Shown here: positions 58,556 to 64,000 of the stretch, piece by piece
How positions within the stretch are numbered: the stretch's first letter is position 1
How the letters are laid out: each line of letters opens with the position of its first letter
Source of the DNA: Echiichthys vipera
Lineage: Eukaryota; Chordata; Actinopteri; Perciformes; Trachinidae
Length of the DNA: 64,000 bases
Assembly (NCBI GenBank): GCA_963691815.1
Contig: OY829651.1
Location: 29,883,004-29,947,003 of the forward strand
Reading direction: 5' to 3'
Position numbers and translations under genes: made by a program
The notes under the pieces: model-generated
Database searches by the model: none
What the model saw: the letters and a program-made list of their open reading frames with translations, nothing else
What the model was told of the DNA's origin: nothing

Positions 58556-58836
58556 TTTCTACTCCCTGTTGAGTCCGCCAATCAACTTAAGCTAACGTTA
58601 GCTTTTAAAGATTGTGGAGTTTTTCAAACTGAATAAATAGCACACATATAAACACTAAACTGCTTTGCTAGCTCAATCTTGCTCTAACTAAGATATCAAC
58701 TGAAAAATAATAGTTTATCCATGGACAGATTTAAGCAACACAGGCTGTTTCTACTCCCTTTTAAGTCCGCCAGTCAATTTAAGCTAACTTTAGCTTGTAA
58801 AGATCGTGGAGTTTTTCAAACTGAATAAATACCACA
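58556..58836. repeat. Two about 90-bp direct repeats
   Basis: 58556-58646 and 58747-58836 share CTACTCCCTxTTxAGTCCGCC and GTGGAGTTTTTCAAACTGAA. The first contains the 16-bp perfect palindrome AAGCTAACGTTAGCTT, altered by one base in the second. Confidence 0.85.
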
Positions 58837-58853
58837 CTTAATCTTGTGGTAAT

Positions 58854-58856
<3 letters not shown>

Positions 58857-58949
<93 letters not shown>
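58857..58949. repeat. Compound (TA)n(GA)n microsatellite
   Basis: A TA run to about 58892 passes directly into a GA run to 58949. Confidence 0.97.
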
Positions 58950-58952
<3 letters not shown>

Positions 58953-58974
58953 GTGTAAAGGACTTAGACGCTAA

Positions 58975-59075
58975 AAACCAAACCTAACCAAGTAGTAACG
59001 TTATCTAAACCTAACCAAGTAGTTTTGTTGTCTAAACCTAACCAAGTGGTTTTAAAGTCTAAACCTAAGTTGTTT
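58975..59075. repeat. Three or four units of the 27-bp minisatellite family
   Basis: Repeats of CTAAACCTAACCAAGTAG-type units, same orientation as the array at 2590-3035. Confidence 0.85.
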
Positions 59076-59102
59076 TTTTTGCAAATGGATTGGACTGTAC
59101 AT

Positions 59103-59301
59103 CTCCTTTAAAGATCTTTTTTGGCCTTTTTCTGCCTTTACTGCAGAGACTATAACTGGAGATTTGATTGTAAATAGGGGGGGGGGGGGGTGACATGCAG
59201 CAAAGGGCCACAGGTCGGAGTGGAACCTGGGCCGCTGCTGCAAAAACCTTTAGCCTCTGTATATGGGGCGACTGCTCTAACCACTGAGCCACTTGCTGCC
59301 T
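59103..59301 (-). mobile_element. tRNA-derived SINE, third family
   Basis: The reverse complement has the head AGTGGCTCAGTGGTTAGAGC (box A region), GGTTCCACTCC at the box B position, and a body CCCTTTGCTGCATGTCACCC ending AAAGGCCAAAAAAGATC. A G14 run (59177-59190) lies inside, as C14 in the sense of the SINE. Confidence 0.75.
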
Positions 59302-60049
59302 GGTTGTATGTCTCCTTTAAATGCATCCACACTTGTACTATTCTGCTACTATCGTGCGAATACAAAATCATGTTTAGTTACCTTGATAGGGACCTGGGGC
59401 CTTGCCGTGGCTTTCTTACTTAAACATGGCGTACGCTAGAATCCAGAAACTGGCGTAAGCACAAAAAAATTCTGATGTATCAAAGTGTGCGTACGCATGG
59501 ATCCAAGCACTTTTCCTTTGTACATTCCAATCAACGTGGAATTGAGCGCACATGTAGAAGTGCTAAACTCCTCCCTGTCCACGCCCCCATTTAAATATGC
59601 AAAACAATGTAAATAGGGCCTGCAACGGGGATTCCCTCTCTGCACCATCAGATTTAAACGATGAGTAAAAGGTAAGAAGCGCAACTTCAACGAGTCTAAG
59701 CTCGAAATTGTATTAAATGAAGTGGAGACCAGGGGCCTCATGTATCAATGTTGCGTACGCACAAAAACGTGGTGTACGCCATTTTCCACGCCAACGTTCA
59801 GATGTATCAAAAGTGAAATGACCGTGGAAATGTGCGGTGCGCCACGCAAACTTCATGGCTGTCGTACGCACGTTTCTACAGCTATTGTTTCGTTGGCGAC
59901 ACTTAGAGGTGATGCTGGGAAACTGTTAGTTATGTGAAAACAATTCATCCTCAGTGTAATGTGCGCATCAGAGACACATTAATGGAAAATTAACACACGT
60001 GTTTGCAATCATATGGATGGATGTAAAAGCATGCGCAATTTAATGAAAA

Positions 60050-61044
60050 ATGGCATTAACAATGGCAGCCTTGGCCTTGTTAGAAGACATGCAAATTGTT
60101 ATATCAGACGTGAGAGGGTGTTTAGAACGCGGGAAGATGTGTTGACAAATGATTACAACTGGCTCATGAGTCGTTTCAGGTTGCCGAGGCCAGTGTTACT
60201 GGAGATGTGCGCGGAGCTGCGGCCAGCCCTAGAACGACACACAGCCAGAAGCCAGGGGTTGTCCGTTCCCACACAGGTGCTGACCACTCTGGGGTTTCTG
60301 GCAACGTATGACTCGTTCAATCTAAACAATAGCATGGTTGGTAACAGGTTGGGGGCTGGCACGTTGCGCGATGGTGGGCTTCTCGGTGAGTAAATAATTT
60401 ATCCGTTTAATGCGCCCCGAATTTAAACCAGCAGAATGCCCGTTTGGACATGCGCATTCAAATATGTGTATTTGTTTTTTTCCCTGGTGAAAAAAGAATG
60501 GCAGAGCTATCTTGTCTCTTTGTGTTCAGTATTTGTCTCAATAAACGCGTGCGTAAAGTAAACTACAGTAGCCACGGCGCACCTCTGCAGTAATTAATAT
60601 AAGTGTGATCAGTCTTGTCAATCCTTGTAATGAAGTTGTTTTGTCCTGTTTGTTTTCCCGCGATCAGTAGTGTAATATATATATATATATGGTTACCCCC
60701 TGAGAACGTGGCTGTTGACCCCTCTAACTAACCCCGGCACCGACCAAGACGGGAGGTACAACGACCGCCATTCCCGAACTCGGGCAGTGGTGGAGAGGGC
60801 AATTGGCCTATTGAAGGGGCGCTGACGCTGTCTAGACAGGTCGGGCGGGGTGCTGCTGTACACACCTGAGATGGTGTGCCGCATCGTGCTGGCCTATGGT
60901 GTCCTGCACAACTTGGCACACCGCCATGGCATACCACTGCCAGAGCACATCCCCCCACCAGAGGAACCGGATGCCGGACCCGTCAACCTCGACCCACCCC
61001 GCGAAGCGATACAGGCCCAGCAGCGTCTGATTTCAACGATGTAA
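60050..61044 (+). pseudogene. Harbinger nuclease, copy B
   Basis: ATG at 60050. A one-base loss near 60090 shifts the first codons into another frame. Then VFRTREDVLTNDYNWLMSRF, RPVLLEMCAELRPALERH and GFLATYDSFNLNNSMVGNRL show the same core deletion as copy A. The donor is G/GTGAGT at 60386. The acceptor region is TA-rich and now reads TATGGTTACC. Exon 2 (60691-61044) has YPLRTWLLTPLTNPGTD, RAVVERAIGLLKG, a TGA at 60823 in place of the usual Trp codon, then SGGVLLYTPEMVCRIVLAYG and a proline-rich end. Three lesions make it inactive. Confidence 0.85.
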
Positions 61045-61078
61045 AGAGGCAAGGACACAATTTACTTTGTAAGTGCAT

Positions 61079-61849
61079 TTATTGCATGATAAATATATCC
61101 CAGTTCATTGACCATTGATCTAGATGATCACTGACGCCACGGATTGCTCTCACTATTTCCTCCTTCGATTCCAGCACAGCTTGTGAAAGGACACGGTCAG
61201 TCGGGCGGACGTCAGCTGGCGTGGAGTCGCCGGGGCGCGTGGTGCTGGAGGTGCCGGTGGAGACGCCAGGGCGCACGGTGCAGAGGGAGGAGCCCTCTCC
61301 TGTCTCATCGTCTATTGAGAAATAATAATAAAAAAAAATGAAGTAATTAAACATGAGTCAATGTGTTTACATCCTGGCAACTTAACGCACGAGCATGTGT
61401 AATGTGAGCAGCCTATTGTACGACCAGTATAATGACATTTCTGAGTTTAACACATTTACCTTGAGGATGATCTGTGTCGCCTTCATGGCCCCCCACAACT
61501 CCGCTTAGAGCTGTGTCCTCCACAATAGCCGCCACTCTCTGATCAAAAGGGGGTCAGTTCCTCCCCTCCTGTCCCCCCGCCCGTTGCGGTGACACTTCGG
61601 CGGTGGGCTGAAATCCTCCGCTTCACCTCCACCTTCACGTCGAGCATTTTTTTTTAAATTTCAGTGGCTGTGCGCTGCTCCGACCCCACAGCGTTCACTG
61701 CCTCACACACACTCGCACTCAAATGTATTTTTCTTTGTGTTTATCCCTGAAAAGAGGCTACCAAATAAAATAGCTCTTCGGGTCTCCACTTCATTTGATA
61801 AAATTTCGAGCTTAGACTCGTTGAAATTGCGCTTCTTACCTTTACTCAT
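61079..61849 (-). pseudogene. Harbinger Myb/SANT-like partner, copy B
   Basis: ATG at 61849-61847 with the family start (MSKGKKRNFNESKLEILL). This copy keeps the CCCGAAGAGC codons where copy B itself hit copy C. Exon 1 holds a Myb-like segment with changes, an intron lies at about 61465-61313, and exon 2 reads DDETGEGSSLCTVRPGVSTG to VLESKEEIVRAIRGVSD, then shifts frame before the end. Confidence 0.75.
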
Positions 61850-62827
61850 CGTTTAAATCTGATGGTGCAGAGAGGGAATCCCCGGTGCAGCTGTTTATTT
61901 TAATTTTTACATTGATTTGCATATTTAAATGGGGGCGTGGACAGGGAGGAGTTTAGCACTTCTACATGTGCACTCAATTCCACGTTGATTGGGATGTACA
62001 AAGGAAAAGTGCTTGGATCCATGCGTACGCACACTTTGATACATCTGAATTTTTTTGTGCTTACGCCAGTTTCTGTATTCTAGCGTACGCCATGTTTTAG
62101 TAAGAAAGCCACGCAAGTCTTAGTACATGAGCCCCCTGAAGAGCTGTGTTATTTGGTAGCCTCTTTTCAGGGATAAACACAAAGAAAAGACATTTGAGTG
62201 GGAGTGTGTGTGTGAGGCAGCGAACGCTGTGGGGTCGGAGCAGCGCACAACCACCGAAGTATCACCGCAACGGGCGGGGTGACAGGAGGGGAGGAACTGA
62301 CCCCCTTTTGATCAGAGAGTGGCGGCTATTGTGGAGGACACAGCTCTAAGCGGAGTTGTGGGGGCCCATGAAGGCGACACAGATCATCTTCAAGGTAAAT
62401 GTGTTAAACTCAGAAATGTCATTATACTGGTCGTACAATAGGCTGCTCACATTACACATGCTCGTGTGTTAAGTTGCCAGGTTATAAACACATTGACTCA
62501 TGTTTAATTACTTCATTTTTTTATTATTATTTCTCAATAGACGATGAGACATCCCTCTGCACCGTGCGCCCTGGCGTCTCCACCGGCACCTCCAGCACCA
62601 CGCGCCCCGCTGACTCCACCGGCACCTCCAGCACCACGCGCCCCGGCGACTCCACGCCAGCTGACGTCAGCCCGACTGGCCGTGTCCTTTCACAAGCTGT
62701 GCTGGAATCACAGGAGGAAATAGTGAGAGCAATCCGTGGCGTCAGTGATCGTCTAGATCAAATTGTCAATGGGAGATATTTATCATGCAATAAATGCACT
62801 TACAAAGTAAATTGTGTCCTTGCCTGT

Positions 62828-63189
62828 TTACATCGTTGAAATCAGACGCTGCCGGGCCCGTATCGCTTCGCGGGGTGGGTCGAGGTTGACGGGTCCGGCA
62901 TCCGGTTCCTCTGGTGGGGGGATGTGCTCTGGCAGTGGTATGCCATGGCGGTGTGCCAAGTTGTGCAGGACACCATAGGCCAGCACGATGCGGCACACCT
63001 TCTCAGGTGTGTACAGCAGCACCCCGCCCGACCTGTCTAGACAGCGCCAGTGCCCCTTCAAAGGCCAATCGCCCTCTCCACCACTGCCCGCGCCAACAGA
63101 TCTTCCCGCTCTCTAAACACCCTCTCACGTCTGATATCACCATTTGCGATGTCTTCTAACAAGGCCAAGGCTGCCATTGTTAATGCCAT
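62828..63189 (-). pseudogene. Harbinger nuclease, copy C, large internal deletion
   Basis: ATG at 63189-63187, MALTMAALALLEDIANGD then RRERVFREREDLLA. This joins directly to RAVVERAIGL from the far end of the protein. One lost base shifts the frame. The C-terminus LLYTPEKVCRIVLAYGVLHN, RHGIPLPEHIPPPEEPDAG and RARQRLISTM, then TAA at 62828, is well kept. The whole catalytic region and the intron are gone. Confidence 0.85.
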
Positions 63190-63511
63190 TTTTCATTAAA
63201 TTGTGCATGCTTTTATATCCATCCTTATGATTGCAAACACGTGTGTGTTAATTTTACATTAATGTGTCTCTGATGCGCACATTACACTGAGGATGAATTG
63301 CTTTCACATAACTAACAGTTTCCCAGCATCACCTCTAAGTGTCGCCAACGAAACAATAGCTGTAGAAACGTGCGTAAGCCAGCCATGAAGTTTGCGTGGC
63401 GCACCGCACATTTCCACGGTCATTTCACTTTTGATACATCTGAACGTTGCCGTGGAAAATGGCGTACGCCACGTTTTTGTGCGTACGCAACATTGATACA
63501 TGAGGCCCCTG

Positions 63512-64000
63512 ATCATTTGGATTGTAACTTGTGGGGATTTTTAAACAAGTGTTGATTGTTGTCACAATATAATAATATGAAGTTCTGTTATTACTTAATG
63601 TGCACATTATTATCAATTTAACAGATGGCATAATTAAAGGATGTTGCAGATAAGCTTCAGGTTAAAACTACGTGAAGTAAATTGTTTTGGTTCTTAGAGA
63701 CTGCATGCAACCCTAAAAACCTTCACCAAGAAGATAGAACAGCATAGCCTAAGAGGTGAAACCCAAGGCAAAAAATAAAAAAAATAAATAAATTGACTTC
63801 TGCTCACAAAGCTAATTACTGTCACAGGGACAAAGTGACATGTCTGCTACTAACCTCACTTATGGCAAGCTAACATGATTTTAACCCCTATACCAGGCTG
63901 ATTTGCAAACATGATCACCTCTTGACATTGTTGAAACAGCATGACAGAGCCTCATCATTGCACTAAGGACATCAATCACATTAGCTTACACATTTATTTT
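63512..64000. other. No gene recognised
   Basis: AT-rich flank of Harbinger copy C up to the window end. Confidence 0.5.

Larger units (their letters stand above)
59733..62135. mobile_element. Harbinger-type transposon, copy B, inserted in copy C
   Basis: Ends GGGCCTCATG (59733) and CATGAGCCCC (62135), flanking triplets CAG (59730-59732) and CTG (62136-62138). It has the same gene order and orientation as copy A, but keeps more of nuclease exon 2. The interrupted host sequence, known from copy B's own Myb-like gene, reads gagacCCGaagag. This is a self-nested insertion within one family. Confidence 0.88.
59661..62806 (+). pseudogene. Harbinger Myb/SANT-like partner, copy C (split by copy B)
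   Basis: ATG at 59661, with one extra A in the fourth codon run (AAAAGG), so the frame stops at once. Exon 1 is cut at 59729 and resumes at 62139 (VLFGSLFSGINTKKRH). The segment coding for the KKWSDVKRR helix is deleted. The donor AG/GTAAAT is at 62395 and the acceptor CTCAATAG ends at 62540, a 146-bp intron. Exon 2 carries a 30-bp tandem duplication that repeats GTSSTTRPxDST, then SPTGRVLSQAVLESQEEIV and RAIRGVSDRLDQIVN. It overlaps head-to-head with the end of the nuclease on the other strand. Confidence 0.8.
59397..63508. mobile_element. Harbinger-type transposon, copy C, reversed and interrupted by copy B
   Basis: Ends GGGCCTTGCC (59397) and ATGAGGCCC (63508), flanked on both sides by CTG (59394-59396 and 63509-63511). 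Its own sequence is 59397-59729 and 62139-63508, about 1.7 kb, in reverse orientation to copy A: the Myb-like gene is on the plus strand and the nuclease on the minus strand. Copy B sits within exon 1 of its Myb-like gene. A larger part of its nuclease is lost than in A and B. Confidence 0.88.

Overview
The window reads as teleost fish genomic DNA that is intergenic or deeply intronic. I find no intact host protein-coding gene, tRNA or rRNA. The organism call rests on the repeats: a Rex3/RTE-type LINE ending in (GATGA)n, a Penelope-like element, an internally deleted Harbinger family, a Tc1-like DNA transposon, tRNA-derived SINEs, L2-like LINE tails ending in (GAATT)n, hAT-like MITEs and long CA/GT tracts. 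This mix is typical of percomorph-like fish. Superfamily names are from memory of family sequences; no search was run.

Layout. 1-2515: an antisense LINE fragment cut by a complete Harbinger element (copy A, 311-2425). 2590-3035: a 27-bp minisatellite. 3-12 kb: an LTR-like segment, a MITE, hAT-like pieces, opposed CA and GT tracts and a SINE. 12.5-14.2 kb: a decayed copy of a large uncharacterised protein family, with a small Penelope-like insert inside its reading frame, marked by a 13-bp target duplication. 14.69-14.83 kb: two abutting perfect or near-perfect palindromes. 15.7-21.9 kb: LINE tails, a MITE, a Tc1 relic with foreign DNA in its middle, and a hAT-like MITE. 23.9-27.3 kb: a nearly full-length Rex3/RTE LINE with a few inactivating changes. 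27.7-42.9 kb: LINE fragments, MITEs, a second Penelope-like copy (32 kb) and remnants of a second Harbinger family. 43.07-45.07 kb: the best preserved element, a young Penelope-like retroelement with an open RT/GIY-YIG reading frame, 344-bp terminal inverted repeats, hammerhead-like motifs and a perfect 14-bp target duplication. 46-59 kb: SINEs, MITEs, a 390-bp direct duplication, a full-length hAT-like element and microsatellites. 59.4-63.5 kb: a Harbinger element (copy C) with a second full-length Harbinger element of the same family (copy B) inserted in it.

How the parts relate. The Harbinger copies carry two convergent genes: a HARBI1-like nuclease on one strand and a Myb/SANT-like partner on the other, each with one apparent small intron. 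All three lack the central catalytic part of the nuclease, so they must have been moved by an enzyme supplied elsewhere. Their integration sites share an ACC-N-G core and agree with the CWG-centred target described for zebrafish Harbinger elements. The three Penelope-like copies all show fold-back ends. Together these make the window a compact record of nested transposition rather than a gene locus.
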